Below the pieces are notes generated by a model. It was given only the letters and a program-made list of their open reading frames with translations. It did not search any database and had not been told where the DNA came from. A stretch of DNA of 64,000 nt, from assembly GCA_964019335.1 (NCBI GenBank), contig OZ025676.1:310001-374000 (forward strand), given 5' to 3'. A program made the position numbers and the translations under genes. How positions within the stretch are numbered: position 1 is the stretch's first letter; each line of letters opens with the position of its first letter. This DNA comes from Diplonema japonicum. Lineage: Eukaryota; Euglenozoa; Diplonemea; Diplonemida; Diplonemidae. Positions 1 to 11,043 of the stretch are shown here, one piece after another.

Positions 1-272
1 GAAAGGTAAATTATAGGATAAGACAGAATGAGATTTGAAAGGTTTTTTTTTTTGTTTTTGTTTTCCCCTTCTTTTTTTTCCCTCCCCTACTTTTTTTTTT
101 TCTTCTAATAGACAAAAGACAAAAAAAAAAAGGAATTCTTTTTTTTTCTTTTCTTTTCTTTTCTCCTTTTCTTCCTCATTTTTTAAAAACAATAATATTA
201 TCTTCTTTTTTTTTTTTGTTCAGTTCATTCCCACCCCTTTCATACTCAAATTAAGGAGACATTAAATGGGAG

Positions 273-309
<37 letters not shown>

Positions 310-368
310 GAACGTTGAAACAGATACTTTCAAAAAGACAGAGACCTTGCTTAACACAAGCAAGGTGC
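1..368. other. AT-rich noncoding left edge
   Basis: No gene seen. The stretch is made of T- and A-runs and pyrimidine blocks, including an A-run of about 27 nt at 280-306. It lies downstream of the minus-strand PDZ-like gene, so its right end probably holds that gene's 3' untranslated region. Short open frames here translate only to Phe/Ser/Lys runs and are not credible. Confidence 0.7.
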
Positions 369-1448
369 TCAGACCCTTACAGATGTAGTGATTGACTTAA
401 TCTCGCCCGGTCGCAACGAAGCAAGAGCACGCTCTGCCGAAGTACGGCGTCTGTGATGCTGACGAGGCACGACATCGGAAGAAGCAACGATCCCCGTGGG
501 CAAAGGATACGCCGGTATCTCGGTAAACGAAGGCCGCACCTCCCGGGGAGATCCAAAATAATGATCGGGAAAGGACCTGCGGACCTGATGGCTCGGGGTG
601 GCTTGCCTCGGGGTGATAATAGACTTTCTCGTTTGGGAAAATGGTTTTTTTCTACCAACACCAACAGTTGTCGTTGGAGCGGGCTGACGCAAGGAAGACG
701 GAGCTCGAAGGGAGCTTGGCATCGGGCCGCCAACACCACCACCTGATGGAAAAGGAGGCGGCGGGTAATTAGGCGCTGTCCCACCTGTGACAGATGTAGC
801 TGGAGGGAATCTATCGGAAACTTCACGAAAAGGTAAACCTTCAGGTGTTTCCGGCCCTGAAATCGACTGTTTTCGAACGTCTGTGTCAAACACAACACCC
901 CCTGGAAAGACAGCTATGTCGGCCACAAAGTGCGTAACACGTGATCCTCGAATCCGTTCCACGGCAAATTTCACGTCTTCGCCGCTGAACACGTCTTCAC
1001 CATTTACTCTGCGAAGCACCATTTCGGGCTTAAAACCAGCTCTTTCAAACGCCCCTCCTGGGGTTAGCCTGTCGATGTGCAGTAGGCCATCGTATCTTTG
1101 TGTGTAATGTAGTCCGAGGGGCTCGTCGGTTCGTGTTAATGTGACCTTGACTAGCTGGAGGAGCTCAGGGACCTCTAGTTCCAATGGGATCACAGTGGTG
1201 TTCTCCTGTATGCAGTACTGTTTGATCGCCATGTTCAGGTCGCCGTTCACGTCGAAGCCGTCGACAGATGTGAGGTACGAGTCTTCGGGCACCTCAGCCC
1301 TCCCCAGCGGGCCGTTTTTTGTTATGTTTGTCAAATGCAGGGCGTTGTCGTCGGCCGCCCGCTCGTAGCGACAGCCTAGTTGTTCATCGATGTCTCTGAG
1401 ATGTATTGTGACAACGCATGGGAGGTACGGGAACCCCGCGTCTTGCAT
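369..1448 (-). CDS. Protein with two PDZ-like domains
   Basis: Single-exon gene of 359 aa. I start at the ATG at 1446-1448 because the longer open frame upstream is only Lys/Gly/Phe-rich translation of A- and T-tracts. Residues about 10-90 and 105-185 each look like a PDZ fold: a beta strand, a carboxylate-loop-like G-L/G-C segment, then an A-G-F-K-P / V-N-G-E-D-V stretch in the second copy. The C-terminal half is Pro/Gly/Ser-rich with basic R/K clusters and is probably disordered. PDZ modules bind C-terminal peptides, so a scaffold role is plausible. Partners and location cannot be read from the sequence. The next gene upstream on the same strand starts at 3453. Confidence 0.7.
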   Translation of the reverse strand: MQDAGFPYLPCVVTIHLRDIDEQLGCRYERAADDNALHLTNITKNGPLGRAEVPEDSYLTSVDGFDVNGDLNMAIKQYCIQENTTVIPLELEVPELLQLVKVTLTRTDEPLGLHYTQRYDGLLHIDRLTPGGAFERAGFKPEMVLRRVNGEDVFSGEDVKFAVERIRGSRVTHFVADIAVFPGGVVFDTDVRKQSISGPETPEGLPFREVSDRFPPATSVTGGTAPNYPPPPFPSGGGVGGPMPSSLRAPSSLRQPAPTTTVGVGRKKPFSQTRKSIITPRQATPSHQVRRSFPDHYFGSPREVRPSFTEIPAYPLPTGIVASSDVVPRQHHRRRTSAERALASLRPGEIKSITTSVRV

Positions 1449-1728
1449 TTCCTTCCCTTTTTTTTGGTGTTCTTTTTTTTTATTATTACCTCCCCCTCCC
1501 CTCCCGCCTCCTCTGAATGAATATGACCATTTGAATTTGGTGTGTGAAAAAAAAAAAAAAAATAAGAGACGGCCGGTGTTTTGGTGGCGCCCGAAGAAAA
1601 AGGAAAGGGGGTGAGAAAATAAATGAGAATTTTTTCTTTTTTTTTTTGTACACACACTATTTTTTCCCTCCCTTTTTTGTTTTATAACACTTTTTTTTTT
1701 TCGTCTCAACACACTAGGGAGGAGTTTC

Positions 1729-2484
1729 CTAAAAAGACCTGGCGAGACTGGACGTGCTGAGTTGCTGCTGCATGGATGCTTCCTCGATCATCTCCTCAAC
1801 ACCGTAGAATGACACGTTGAGTCCACAACCGAAAGTCTGGGAAAGTGCGTCGACAGCATCTTCAGTGGAGGCAAAGGTCACGACTCCGTAAGACCCGCCA
1901 TACCTTTTCGTTTTGTCACTCGTGCGGTAGAGGCGGGCGGTGACGAAACCAGTGATCTCACACCACATTTTCTGGAAGTCAGCTTCCGTCATCCTCCGAA
2001 TGCCTCGCACGTCTGTGTCCCTGTCCACGTCCCGTACCAGCAGGCAACAGTCGTAGTGGGGGATGTCTTCCTCCGCTTCTTCTTCTTCCTCTTCAACATC
2101 TGGTATGTCCTCCTCTATGTACCCATAGCCCTTCCCACCCTTGCCACCAAACATCATGCCCATGCCCTTCCCGGCCCCTTTGAGCATCCCGTAGGATATT
2201 GGGACTTCGTCCTTTTCTGCGTCAGCTTTCACGTGGACATAGCTGCAGTCACCCCCAAACCTGCACCCGCCGTCTCGTTTGTAGTGGTGGCAGATGGTGC
2301 GCTTCAAGATCATGCCTGTGGGGATGAAAGAAAATAAAGAAAGAAATAAACGCATACCGTCTTCCTTCTCCTTGTTAATCATAGAGATGGCACCCTCTGT
2401 CCTGAGCACGCCGTCTGACTTGATGGAGTATTTTTTGTTTTCGGTCGAGTCAAAGGCAACCACCAGGTCGTCGGGGAATTCCTG

Positions 2485-2520
<36 letters not shown>

Positions 2521-3453
2521 TGAGTATACCTCTGACAACAAAGGAAGCGGTGGGGGTGACTTCCGCCGCCAGCGAAACCCGTCCTCCCTTCTCCGTGGGC
2601 TGCCCGCTCTGTCCCCTCGTTCACCCCGCTTGTCCCTGTCGTCCCTGAAGCCCCTCCGTTCGTCGTTTCTCCTGTCCCAATCCCTGTCCCCCCTATCGTC
2701 TCTCCTGTCTCTCCTGTCCCGGTCCCTGTCTCCCCTATCATCTCTTCTGTCTCTCCTGTCCCTATCCCTTTTGTCATCCCTGTCTCTTTTGTCATCCCTG
2801 TCCCTGTCTCTTTTGTCATCCCTATTCCTGTCTCTCTTGTCATCCCTGTCCCTATCCCGGCTTCGCCTCCGTTCCCGGCTCCTTTCGTTCCCTACCGCAG
2901 TTTGTTCACCCTTGCAAACAGTGACAGGCATGTCCTGGATGGTGAGGTACCGCTTTCCTCTGGAGGAGTTGAAGAAGTCGATGATGCGATGCTGCACGTC
3001 CGTGTTCTGAGGATTTTTTTTTTCTTCTTTTTTTTTTTTTTTTTCTCTTCAACATACCTCCACAACGGCCGTGTGTTGGTGCGAGTTTCCCTCCGACTTC
3101 ACGTTGAGTTCAATGGAAGACACGTGGCTCGACCACTGTTTCAAAAAATCTTCGATGCTTTCTTTTTCCATTTTACTGTTGCCTTCCGCGGTTATGTGGA
3201 CCGTTGGCTTTCCTCCCTTTTCTGGTTGGTCGCGTGCTCTTGCCTGCTCGTCTCGGCGTCGTCTCCTGTCCTTCTTGTCGGTAGTGCTGTTCAGCTCTTC
3301 AGATTTAGCCTTTTTATCTCTTGACTGGCTGCTTCGTCTCCTCCTCCTTCTTCTTCTGTCGTCGTCATTTTCCCCACTTCGCCGCCGCCTTCTCTTTCTC
3401 TCTTTGTCGCTTCTTCTGTCCTTTCGATCGCCACTTTCGTTAGCACTTGACAT
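1729..3453 (-). CDS. RD/RS-rich CCCH zinc-finger and RRM-like RNA-binding protein
   Basis: Four exons: 3453-3058, 3006-2530, 2481-2358 and 2315-1729 (527 aa). All junctions are GT-AG and restore one frame. The N-terminal half is low-complexity Arg/Asp/Lys/Ser sequence of the kind seen in splicing factors. A CCCH zinc finger follows with exact C-x8-C-x5-C-x3-H spacing (C-H-H-Y-K-R-D-G-G-C-R-F-G-G-D-C-S-Y-V-H). The last about 110 residues look like an RNA recognition motif of the U2AF-homology type, after a G-K-G-rich linker and an acidic run. Introns 1 and 2 (51 and 48 nt) are mostly sense poly(A). Intron 3 (42 nt) has a normal pyrimidine tract. Likely a pre-mRNA processing factor; the exact ortholog is not recognised. 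Confidence 0.75.
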
Positions 3454-4110
3454 TTTCTTTCCCTCTTCTCCTCCAACCACCTTTTTGTTGTTGTTTGTTT
3501 TGTTTTGTTTTCTTTTTCGTATGCAAATAGAAAAGAGAAAAAAAAAATTGAGTCAATAAGTCCCACGTGGATTGGATCGAAAAAGTAGAATAAAAAAAAT
3601 GCAAGGAAAAAAAAAAGGGGGGAGGAAGCTGAGAGATTGCGTCTGAGAAAAAGGAGGGCAAGACTTGGCCCCGCCCTCCCCCCCTCACTTTCACGACAAT
3701 GGTTTTATTCATTACAATCCCCCCCCCTCCCAAACAATGCGTAATTTAAAGCAGAAAGAGAATACAATAAAAATCGACACACATATAATATTTTAAAAAA
3801 AGGGGGGGGGGGGGGAGCGCTAACAGAGCGCCCTTTATTCTTTCTTTTTTTCTTTTCTTTTTCTTTTTTTTCTTCTCTTACTTACGATTCTAAGAGATTC
3901 ACTTTGTTCCCCCCCATTTCAAAAAAAAAAAAATTGAAATGGGGGAAGGGGCAGAGAGATGGAAAGGGGAAATATAGAAAACCGAGAAATTATATTCGTA
4001 TCAACAGTGTTTTTTGGGGAAAAAAAAAAGAATTTTTTTTTTTCCCGTGTTGTTTGTTAGGTCGAAAAAATTTCCCCGAACATCAGAATAACCATAACTA
4101 ATAAAATGGC

Positions 4111-4145
<35 letters not shown>

Positions 4146-5837
4146 GGACAAATAGGCTCCGTGCCATGTATAGAAATTAATTAGAACCTTTCTTTTTCCC
4201 ATCTTGCTGTTGAGAAAACATTTCCAAAACATATTGGCGGGGGGCTTTTTTTTTTTTTTTTTTTTTTTTTTTTGTATCTTCCAACATTAGAGAGTTCTTT
4301 CCTTGTGTGAAAGAAATCTTTTTTTTTTTTAAGTGAGAAAAATTTTGTTGTTCTGTTGGCATGCTCATACATGAATGGGCGCAAGGAAGAGGAGGGCAGG
4401 GAAAGCTTTTCTTTGCACAAACTGTAAAAGAAAGAATAAACATTTTGGCATGTTACTCCTCGACCCTCCATTTTTTTTTTTTTAATTTTCAATATGCCCT
4501 TCTTTTTCCTCCTCATTCCCCTTGCTTGTGTTTGTTATGTATGATGCATTGTTTCTAAGGGGAGGGGAGGGACGGGTGCCCCCCCCCCCAAAAAAAAAGA
4601 AGCTTGTGTTATAGGGAAGTAGCATGGCCCGCAGTTGGGCGACCGCGATTTAAGTTGCGTAACCTAGATGGCAAACAAAAAAAAAAAAAAAAAAAAAAAA
4701 CCTTTCTCTCCCAGAAGATCCCTGATTATATTTTTACTTTTTTTCTTCTTTTTTCTTCCTCCAAGACCTCCACGCAATAAAGAGGGGCGAAACAAAAAGG
4801 AGAAAGAGAAAAAAAGAAAAAAAAAAAAAAGGGCGAATTAGGGAAAGGGGGTTCGGGGGGGGAGAGAAAGAATGAAATTCACTATGGAAATTGTAATAAC
4901 AGCACGCGACCCGCCCTGCAAAAACCATATTTTTTTCTCTTTTTTTTTTCTTTTTTTTCTCCCAGCTTTTTGATTCATACACAATTGCTAGATCAAGGCA
5001 ATGGTCCTTTTTTTTTTTTTTTTTTTTTTTTTGAAACTGGGAAAACGGAAAAAAAATTAGGCTTACTGTGTAAACGACTTGTCATCGTCTGAGCAAAGTG
5101 ATTGTTTTATCGCCCCATTTTCTTCCACAGGTTTTTCCGACTAGACGAGTCGCCAGCACAGTATCCTTGGGGGTGGAGGGAGGGGAGAAGAAGAGAGGGC
5201 AATTTTTTTTTTCTTCACCCCGCTCTTTTGAAACGAAAATCGGAACGAATTTAGAGAAGGGGGGGGGGGAATAAAATGGCAGAACTTTAATGTTTTCATT
5301 CTGATGTGATAAAAAACGAGATGGGGGGAAAATGGGGAGAGTGGGGCTTTTTTTTTTTTTTTTTTTTTTTTTGTTACAACACAAAAAATCACGATGATGC
5401 AACGATACCAAAACAAAAGGGGAGGTGGTGTAAAATCGTTTTTGCCTGTTTGAACGCTACCCAGCGTCCCTTAACGGGGTGTACTAATGAATAATAAACT
5501 TTGAGTTTCCAATCCTGATAATGTTCTACCGCTGGGAGGAAAAAAATCTTCTTTTTTTTTTTTGCCCCCCCAAAATAAGCGGTTTAACATATCAAAACAG
5601 CCAACGACTGAATCGTTCTACCCCCTAAAAAAAAAGTCAACTGACATTCCTTTTTTTTTTTTTTTCTGTTCCTTCCCTTTTTTTTTTTTCAATTTTCTTG
5701 TTTCCTGAGAGAGAGAAAAAAAAACACAAAAACCGACAAATAAAAGGGGGAAGGGGGGGTTCTTTTTTTTTTTTTTAGTGATACTTAAATTATACTTTAA
5801 AAAAAAAAAAATTGCCTGACCGAAAGTCATGGCAAAT
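3454..5837. other. Gene-free, homopolymer-rich intergenic region
   Basis: About 2.4 kb without a supportable gene. It holds many A-, T- and G-runs of 10-30 nt, for example T-runs at 4116-4144, 4247-4273, 5008-5032 and 5348-5372. The longer open frames translate to Lys/Phe runs. Mixed-sequence islands at 4610-4670 and 5065-5165 show no gene, tRNA or rRNA that I recognise. Confidence 0.6.
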
Positions 5838-6857
5838 TCAAACGGAACTCCTCCTCGGTTTAGCAAGCAAAAACCACGAGGGAGCCGTCCCCTGCTTGGT
5901 GACAGAGGCTGTGGGGATGGGGGACTTAGAAAGACCTGTTGGAAAGTACGCTCTGTGCTGGAAAGAAGGCAATCCCTCTGTGGGGTCACGAACAGGTGCC
6001 GAGAGAGGCTTTACCGTTCCAGCGATGGATATGCGCAAATCCATACCAGGGTGTGAAGATTCAAAGTGAGCATTGGCCGAATTCTCGGTGGGGAGGCCCA
6101 TCCCGCATTCAGGGCAAGACATGGCAAGGGCAACGAGCTCTGTGTCAAGCTCTCGCAGATACCCTCCTTTAGAAAGCCGGACCCAACCCTTAGGAACGCT
6201 TTTTCCGTACCCGGGCAGCACCAAAGAGAGTATATCACCATGTGACACATGGTACTTTATATGTGAGGCAGGCGTCGGTTCGTCCCTTACGATCCTTCCT
6301 GATTCATTGTCTTTAAGGTTCAGTTGGTAGAAGGCAGTACGTTGTTCGGTTTTTTCCGGGGCTTTGAAAACGGGTGCGGTGGGTTTTTTAAGGTTGGGGA
6401 GGGAACTTTCCGGGAGATCACCCATGCGGCGCCCGGGAGGGGGGAGAGGGGTTTCCTCGTTTTCTTCATGAAGCCGCTTCCAAGCAAGGTTGTCCGCAAG
6501 AATGGGGAACTGGCCGTGTTCTTCCGTTCCGATAACCACAGCCTTCAAGCCGTAGTGGATGCCGAGGGAGGTGTCGGTCTTGTGGAGGGTTGCTACGTTC
6601 GCGTAGCCAAGGACCGTCCCGTGTGTCCCCTCCAAACCTTCGATGTGTGAAACCATGACTTTTGTGCCTTTTCCCGGCATTGCGGGCTTCCATGTTATGC
6701 TGTCCGGCATGATGTTTTTGATTATTTCGCCGTCGGCTGCTAGGATGTCCAACATACCGCCGCCCTTTCCCCACACCATTCCTGTTCGGCCCTGTCCAAC
6801 ACCGCCTCTGAAGGTAACCATTGTGCCAATAGGTGGCGATCGGGCGAATACTGCTGT

Positions 6858-6860
<3 letters not shown>
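5838..6860 (-). CDS. Unknown protein with SH3/KOW-like N-terminus and C2H2-like finger
   Basis: Single exon, 340 aa, ATG at 6858-6860 immediately after a T-run (sense poly-A). I do not recognise the family. Residues 10-130 contain two glycine-rich beta-type segments, one near G-G-V-G-Q-G-R-T-G-M-V-W and one near H-I-E-G-L-E-G-T-H-G-T-V-L-G-Y, reminiscent of KOW/SH3-like barrels. A Pro/Lys linker follows. A possible zinc finger sits near residues 248-270: C-P-E-C, then paired His in A-H-F-E-S-S-H. The tail is Pro/Ser-rich. Codon use matches the neighbours and there are no internal stops, so it is very likely a real gene. Nucleic-acid binding is only an inference. Confidence 0.65.
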
Positions 6861-6895
<35 letters not shown>

Positions 6896-6902
6896 ACTTC
6901 GT

Positions 6903-6942
<40 letters not shown>

Positions 6943-7107
6943 TGATTGCCACCAAATTTGCCTCAAAAAAAAAAACTAAAAAAAAAATTTTTTTTTGAAT
7001 TTTTTTTTGTCGGATTAACGGGAAAAAAAAAAATAAGAAAAAAAAAAAAAAAAACACTGTTTCCCACTTTTGTTTTGTTGTTGTTTAGCAAAAGTACCAT
7101 GTATCAT

Positions 7108-7140
<33 letters not shown>

Positions 7141-7672
7141 CTCCTTTTTTTCTTCTTCTTCTTTTTTTTTCTTCTCTTTTCTCTTCAGGGTTTGTTCCGT
7201 GTGCACAAACAGATGCTAAAGAATTCTAGGGGGCCGTGTTTTCCTGAGCATCATAAGGCGTATCATAAGGGTTGCCATTGCATGCATTTACTTTACTTTC
7301 AGAAAAATGCTGCTTTTTTTTTAAAAATCTTAGTCGAGGAAGAAGGGAAAAAGAAGGTTTACAGGGGTAGAATAGAAACAGGAATGGAAGAAGAAGAAAA
7401 AAAAAGAAAGGGAGGGGGAAATTAGAGAGAAGGGGGGGAGGATAGAGGTGAGAGGGGAACTTTTTTTTTTTATCTTCACGAGTCTCTTTTTTTTTTTGCC
7501 CTCCCCTCTTTTTTTTTTTGCTTCCCCCCTATACATTTTTTCCCTCCTTTTTTACTACCTTATAAAAAAAAAAAAAAACACTTTTTCATTTTCCTTGTCT
7601 CGGTTTTTTGATTAAAAAGCATTTTTTTTTCTTTTTTTTTTTTTTTTTTTTTTTCACCCGAGTGTTTCCTAA
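6861..7672. other. Homopolymer-rich intergenic region
   Basis: About 0.8 kb made almost entirely of T- and A-runs (6861-6889, 6907-6941, 7110-7140, 7622-7654) with pyrimidine patches. No gene, RNA gene or repeat family is seen. It separates the unknown zinc-finger gene from RER1. Confidence 0.6.
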
Positions 7673-8434
7673 CTACTTTTCGTATTCTTTAACATTCGAC
7701 TTACCAGAATAGCGCTTCTTCCCAACATTGAATGGAATGTACCTGTGGGTTTTTTTTTTTTTTTTTTTTTTTTTTTCCCCGCCTGAACCCATACTTATGA
7801 CTCCACATGTGCATTATCTGTTTCTTAGCAGTAAGTACAAATAGAAGGATGAAATAGACCAAAAGAATCGGCCAGTACACAGGAATGTCGAAGAAAGGTA
7901 TTAACGTTAATATCAACGAAATCAAAATAGCCTTGATGGCGTTCAGCCAAACTTTAAACTCGGGCATCTTTCTGACAAAGGGCTTGTACTCATCACCAGC
8001 GAGGCTAGGGAGCCCTTGATCATCGTCGTCCTAAGGGGGAAAAAAAATTTTTTTTTTCCCCTTCTTTTTCATCCGCATCTCTTTACCTCTGATTCAGGGT
8101 CCACCAAAGGCTGTACAAACAGCACCAATAATTTCAACAAGTAGATCCCTAGGGCGTAAGCAACTACGTAGAACCCCTGTTTTTTTTTTTTTTTTTTTTT
8201 CTTTTTTTTTTTTATTTGCTGCTTTACCTGGACATAGTAAACCCGGAGACAAAATTGAAGAGCGAAAAACAGAAGTGCGAAATAACGTGTTAGCACAAAG
8301 GGGACCTTTATGTTTTTTTTTTTTTTTTTTTTTTTCAATAAATAAATTTTTTTTTCCCATACCGATTTATCCAACAGTCTTTGTATCGTAGCTTGCAAGT
8401 TCTGCTGTGAAGGTGGTGGAGATGCCTCGTCCAT
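7673..8434 (-). CDS. RER1: RER1, Golgi-to-ER retrieval receptor
   Basis: Five exons: 8434-8363, 8305-8228, 8176-8087, 8030-7783 and 7742-7673, giving 185 aa, close to the usual 190-200. RER1 sits in the cis-Golgi membrane and returns ER membrane proteins in COPI vesicles. The match covers the whole protein: L-D-K-S before membrane span 1, R-V-Y-Y-V-Q, the Y-A-L-G-I-Y-L-L span, K-P-F-V-R-K-M-P-E-F-K-V-W, then P-V-Y-W-P-I-L-L-V-Y-F and a Y-I-P-F-N-V-G-K-K-R-Y tail. Three introns are GT-AG (51-57 nt). The last (7743-7782, 40 nt) has a GC donor, which is the only choice that restores the conserved frame. Most introns are dominated by sense poly(A). Confidence 0.93.
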
Positions 8435-9425
8435 TATTTCGTTTCCCCCCACTCCCCTTCTATTCTTTTTTTTACCCCCTCCTGGGTTTTTTTTTTTTTT
8501 TTTTTTTTTTTGTAACATAAAAACAAAAAGAGAAAAAAAAAGGAGAGGAAAAGAGATTTCTTTTTTAAAAAAAAAAATAAAATAAAAAACGGGCCAACGT
8601 TTTAACTGGGTGAATGTCAAATAGGGGCACATACTTAGCACTGGATTGAACTAGAGAACATTTCACTTTCTGGGCCCTTTCCAGGGGTGACACATAGTAT
8701 CCCCTTAACCGTGGCAATACGTAAGGGCGCGAAAAGGTATCAAGGCCATCCAGCGTCTAGTTTTGTACCCTTATTCTTGAAGCTTCTCCAATATCTAGGG
8801 AGGGGAGAGGGGGGGGTGAGAAACTCTATTGAAAGGTGTGATGCTTTCTTTTTTTTTTTCTTTTTCTCCCCTTTCCTCCCGCTTGAAATATCGAGCCCTT
8901 CCCCTTTTCCATTTTTTTTTCCCTCTCCCCTATTTCCTCTTTAATTTTTTTTGTTGTTTGTCAACGAGGTAAACCATGGCGTGATGGCAGAGGGGAAAAA
9001 GAAAAAAAAAAAAAATATGGTAAAAACTCTTCCGCAGCTTCGAAGAATAGAACTTTAGTATTAATACAACACAAAAAGAAAAAGAAAAAGAAGGGGAAAA
9101 CAAAAAAAAAACGATGAAAATGGATGGGAGCAACGGACGCGGGATAAAATGGTATAAAAAAAAAGGTCGATGTCACAAAAAAAATCTTGTGCAGGAGTCT
9201 CAGACCCCCAGAAGAAGGGGAGGAGGTGCTAGGTTTAGACTCCTTCAGGTGCTGTCCTCTTCAGGCAGAGGCACCCTTCAACAGCTAAAAAAAAAAAAAA
9301 AAAGAAAAAAAAAAGAACAGAACACATAAAAAAAAATAAAAAAAAAGCACACGCATCTAATTTTGTTCAAAAAAAATAATAATGTTCCCACCGCACTTAT
9401 CACCGTAAACAATAAAAATACGTAA

Positions 9426-9470
<45 letters not shown>

Positions 9471-9549
9471 TGTGTAGCATTTCTTTTTTTTGTGTAGCTT
9501 TCAACCCCCCCCCCCCCCCCCCTCTCCCTTGCTTTTTTTTTAAAAAAAT
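8435..9549. other. Intergenic region with one dispersed repeat copy
   Basis: About 1.1 kb with no supportable gene. It contains long A/T tracts, including a 40-nt A-run at 9429-9468, and a C-run near 9506-9522. A unique-sequence island at 8650-8810 is unidentified. Positions 9238-9286 match a second site at 43796-43845 (repeat B). Confidence 0.6.
9238..9286. repeat. Dispersed repeat B, copy 1
   Basis: About 49 nt beginning G-A-C-T-C-C-T and containing the shared core CTCTTCAGGCA and CACCCTTCA. It aligns with 43796-43845 in the same orientation with only scattered mismatches. Both copies are in gene-free DNA, and I cannot say what the element is. Confidence 0.5.
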
Positions 9550-10242
9550 TTAATGCTGCGCATTTTGCCACATCTCCTCCGCGTCCTGGTAGTGCTCATG
9601 GTTTGAATGGAAGGATTCCTCCGCTTCGGCACGGCTTCGCCACAACCGCCACTCGGCAGGCCACAGCAAAGGGAACATTCCTAAAATACAACCAATAGTC
9701 ACACCAACACCTGTTCCAATGTATTTGTAGATGAGGACAGTCGGTAGGCGTAGCTGTCTCGCTGTCATGCCATGTCCTCTGAAACCCATATTTCGTGTGG
9801 CTGCCTCGATGGGGGCTGCAGTAGCAACACCAGCAACGTCAGAAACAATGTTGCCCAAGCCAGCTGCAAAGAGGGTTGTGAGCCCTAGGCCTACACACAA
9901 TGTGGTGTCTATGTAATCCCCTGCAACGATCATTACTGCGTTATCCATGAAGCCAAATCCTACCATAGGAATGCCTGAGAGTAGCGCGAGTCTCCATTTT
10001 TGTTTCAGTTTTGGGGGGGGGATCTCTTCTTTCTTCATTTGTTTTTTCTTCTTCCCCCACAGCCGGATGATCTCCTGCCTCGTTCCGGGGGTGAACTCGC
10101 TCACCAGCGTCCGGGCCGTCTCGGGGTCCTCGTGCATCTCCTCGATCATCGCCATCACCCTCTCCTTTTCTTTCTCGTTGCCCTTGTCCTCCGATTTCCA
10201 TCGCACCCGCCTTGAGAAGCTCCCTGCAATTGCCCGACGCAT
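9550..10242 (-). CDS. TMEM65: TMEM65-family mitochondrial inner-membrane protein
   Basis: Single exon, 230 aa. I use the ATG at 10240-10242; the open frame upstream begins only with GTG. The family signature is clear: G-I-P-M-V-G-F-G-F-M-D-N-A-V-M-I-V-A-G-D-Y-I-D, then A-G-L-G-N-I-V-S-D-V-A-G-V, and a last span G-V-G-V-T-I-G-C-I-L-G-M-F-P-L-L. Three membrane segments are expected. In animals TMEM65 is an inner-mitochondrial-membrane protein linked to sodium/calcium exchange. The N-terminal Arg-rich, acid-poor start fits a targeting peptide. Residues 20-75 are a charged helix region (E-K-E-R-V-M-A-M-I-E-E-M) ahead of the membrane part. Confidence 0.9.
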   Translation of the reverse strand: MRRAIAGSFSRRVRWKSEDKGNEKEKERVMAMIEEMHEDPETARTLVSEFTPGTRQEIIRLWGKKKKQMKKEEIPPPKLKQKWRLALLSGIPMVGFGFMDNAVMIVAGDYIDTTLCVGLGLTTLFAAGLGNIVSDVAGVATAAPIEAATRNMGFRGHGMTARQLRLPTVLIYKYIGTGVGVTIGCILGMFPLLWPAEWRLWRSRAEAEESFHSNHEHYQDAEEMWQNAQH

Positions 10243-11043
10243 TTGTTGCCTCCCCTCCACCCCCCCCCCCCCCGCCCTCTTTGGGTGTGTTATGTTACGA
10301 TATTATCGAAAGGGATTCAAAAAAGATATTTTTTTTTTCATTTGGAAAGTGAGGAAAGGAAGACCAACACAGAAGTGCGGTTTTTTTTTTAAAATAAATT
10401 GGGGGGGAGGTAGGAAAATATATAAAAAAAAGGAGGAAAAAAAAAAAACAAAACAAAAAAAGAAAAGGAAAAAGAGTCGATTTCTTAGCATTTTGTTTGT
10501 GCACGGTATAAATCCTGAGTTATTAAGTCACTCTTTTTTTTTTTTGCCCTTGTACTTTGCAAAAAATGTATAGAACGGGGGGGGGGGGGGGGGGGGTTCA
10601 TATTAGGTGGAAACACAGCTGTTCTCTCTCTTGTTTTTTTTCCCCCCTTTTTCTTTTTCCAACCTCCGTTATTAAGCAGCCTGTGTCTTTGGTGTTTGGA
10701 CGATCTTGCGGATTAGTTTTTTCCCCCCCCTCCCCTATCTCTCTCGAAGCATCAAAGGCAAAACAACGGGGGAAAAAAAATTAAACTAGCTAACGTATGC
10801 CTTGATAGCCAATCAGAGGAGGGGGGGGTAAAAAAACCAAAGAGACAGTGAGAAAAAAAAAACATATATATCGCGGAAGAAAAAAAAAAAAGTATCTGTT
10901 TTCAGCAACAAAAAAAAAAAAAAAAAGAAAAGAAAAACAAAATATATAAGAGAGATAAAGGAGGCCAGCCTTGGTGGCGCCCTGCACAAACACTGTACTT
11001 CATTACAGAGGGTAAACAGGTCAACACGCCTCTTTTCCCAGAA
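10243..11043. other. Intergenic region with one copy of dispersed repeat A
   Basis: About 0.8 kb of homopolymers (C-run at 10260-10273, G-run near 10577-10596) without a gene. A short mixed-sequence stretch at 10952-10995 belongs to dispersed repeat A. Confidence 0.6.
10952..10995 (+). repeat. Dispersed repeat A, copy 1
   Basis: A stretch of about 44 nt with the core TTGGTGGCGCCCTGCACAAA followed by CACTGT. Similar sequences lie at 26395-26436 (same orientation) and 60699-60737 (opposite orientation). The recurrence in unrelated intergenic places suggests a dispersed element or conserved noncoding sequence of unknown role. Confidence 0.5.

Noticed and set aside
35-265. Plus-strand open frame of Phe/Ser-rich sequence
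   Set aside because: It is translation of T-runs only; similar Phe/Lys frames throughout the window were dismissed for the same reason.
2294-3010. Plus-strand Leu/Ser-rich open frame opposite the RD-rich gene
   Set aside because: It is the antisense of Arg/Asp repeats, and it crosses two introns.
4609-4680. U6 snRNA-like stretch (AGCATGGCCC followed by a short hairpin)
   Set aside because: The invariant ACAGAGA is not present (ATAGGGA instead), there is no T-run after it, and similarity covers only about ten bases.
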